A stretch of 5,458 nt of DNA. It comes from Candidatus Delongbacteria bacterium (GTDB lineage: Bacteria > UBA4055). A model generated the notes under the pieces. It was not told the DNA's origin. It searched no databases and saw only the letters and a list, made by a program, of their open reading frames with translations. The DNA lies in NCBI GenBank assembly GCA_013139625.1, contig WTAK01000458.1:1-5458 (forward strand). Reading direction: 5' to 3'. Position numbers and translations under genes: made by a program. This document shows, in pieces, positions 4,550 to 5,458 of this stretch. Position 1 is the first letter of the stretch. Every line of letters begins with the position of its first letter.

Positions 4550-5458
4550 ATGAAAAAGATAATATTTGTTACATTGATCTTAACTATTTTTTCAGTTTAT
4601 TCTAAGGTTGTAAACCTATCAACTAACCCATCAGGGTTATCTCTAATATTTGATATTTCGAAAGAATATCAAATAACAGATCAAAGTATTGAAGGTGATA
4701 AATTTAAAAGGATAGAATTGCCGGACGAATATGGGGTCGAAGGTAATTTAGCAGAGACAGAATATTTTTCGACGAATTATTATTTCTCAGCACCTCAAAA
4801 TTGCAAAGTGAGACTTAATTATTCCGAAATGCAAACATCGAAATTTATAAAAAGTGAATTGGTACCTGCAAAAAGTCCTTCAAATGGTTTAAACGGAATT
4901 GTGACAACAAAGTATCAGAAAGTAGAATATAGAAATGATGTAGAAAGATCATCAATCAAGATAGAATATATAGGAAAGATCAGAAATTATAATTTGTATA
5001 AACTTACTTACTATCCTTTAATCTTTAGTAAAAATGAAGCATCTCTGGTATCGAAAGTTAATGTAAGTATAAAATTTGATAATACTTTTAGTAATATTCC
5101 TTCAAAGGAAATTACAGCTTCGGATAAGCTGGAAGAAAAAATACTTAATCTAAGTTATTCTAAAGTTAATCCATTTATAGAAACTAAAGCAACCTCAAGT
5201 GTTTTTCTAGATAAACAAACTAAATGGATGAAGTTAAAGATCTCGGAAGAAGGTATCTATAAAGTAACTGGTAGAATGATATCTGATAAAGGTCTTGATA
5301 TAGGATCAGTACTTACTTCAAATATCAAAGTATTTTCAAGTGCGGGAGAAGATCTAAATATAAGCCCTGTTGATTCAAACTATTACCATGGTGCAACTGA
5401 GATCGCTAGAGAAATAGTTGATGTTAACGGAAACACAATGTTTGACTCAGACGATTAT
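4550..5458 (+). CDS. PorU/gingipain-like C25-family exported protein, N-terminal part (truncated at right edge)
   Basis: The frame is open from ATG 4550 to the window end, 303 codons, so the C-terminus and catalytic domain are missing here. Residues 1-18 form a signal peptide with cleavage probably after Val-Tyr-Ser18. Residues 20-220 look like an all-beta, poorly conserved prodomain. From Trp226 the sequence resembles the region before the catalytic domain of PorU and related C25 proteins: WMKLKISEEGIYKVTG (226-241), then a 'SNIKVFSSAGE' strand, then an acidic DVNGNTMFDSDDY ending at the edge, like the DGNGRFDxGDY motif that precedes 'ILFY' in these proteins. PorU is the sortase-like peptidase that removes C-terminal signals and links cargo to surface glycolipid in type IX secretion. 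The catalytic His and Cys are not visible, so a non-PorU C25 peptidase is equally possible. The gene lies 13 bases after uppS, with a weak AGAG ribosome site at 4540-4543, in an apparent envelope operon. Confidence 0.78.
   Translation, partial: MKKIIFVTLILTIFSVYSKVVNLSTNPSGLSLIFDISKEYQITDQSIEGDKFKRIELPDEYGVEGNLAETEYFSTNYYFSAPQNCKVRLNYSEMQTSKFIKSELVPAKSPSNGLNGIVTTKYQKVEYRNDVERSSIKIEYIGKIRNYNLYKLTYYPLIFSKNEASLVSKVNVSIKFDNTFSNIPSKEITASDKLEEKILNLSYSKVNPFIETKATSSVFLDKQTKWMKLKISEEGIYKVTGRMISDKGLDIGSVLTSNIKVFSSAGEDLNISPVDSNYYHGATEIAREIVDVNGNTMFDSDDY

Overview
This is an AT-rich bacterial window that uses the standard genetic code. It holds cell-envelope genes of a Gram-negative (diderm) organism: an MCE/MlaD-type lipid transport protein, a PqiC-type outer-membrane auxiliary lipoprotein, a TPR lipoprotein, undecaprenyl-diphosphate synthase, and the start of a secreted protein resembling PorU/gingipain-type C25 peptidases. 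The C25/PorU-like gene, the lipoprotein signals and the low GC suggest the Bacteroidota/FCB superphylum or a neighbouring candidate phylum such as Cloacimonadota or Delongbacteria. That placement is inferred from gene content; no rRNA or other marker settles it.

Layout. Positions 1-2188 carry a three-gene minus-strand operon, read from right to left: an MCE protein (2188-1208), a PqiC-like lipoprotein starting on GTG and overlapping it by 8 bases (1215-607), and an exported beta-rich protein 12 bases further on (594 to beyond the left edge). The permease and ATPase expected for such a transporter are not upstream of the MCE gene. A divergent intergenic region (2189-2489) holds a perfect 14-bp palindrome near the MCE start, a degenerate 7-bp tandem repeat running into a 12-bp inverted repeat, and a good sigma70-type promoter for the next gene. 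A TPR lipoprotein follows (2490-3581; the true start is the ATG at 2490, not the TTG at 2478). It ends in a second, shorter heptamer tract and a strong intrinsic terminator (3605-3634). A separate transcription unit then starts: uppS (3784-4536), and 13 bases later the PorU/C25-like gene (4550 to beyond the right edge).

How the genes fit together. The minus-strand operon would build a lipid-trafficking bridge between inner and outer membrane, with an extra periplasmic or surface partner of unknown role. The TPR lipoprotein is probably a periplasmic scaffold. UppS makes the lipid carrier for peptidoglycan and surface polysaccharide. Its partner is an exported, probably surface-processing peptidase of the type that, in type IX secretion, attaches cargo to surface glycolipid. 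No tRNA, rRNA, CRISPR array, insertion sequence or phage gene was seen. The least explained elements are the heptamer-hairpin composites on both sides of the TPR gene, the palindrome ahead of the MCE operon, and the exported third gene of that operon.
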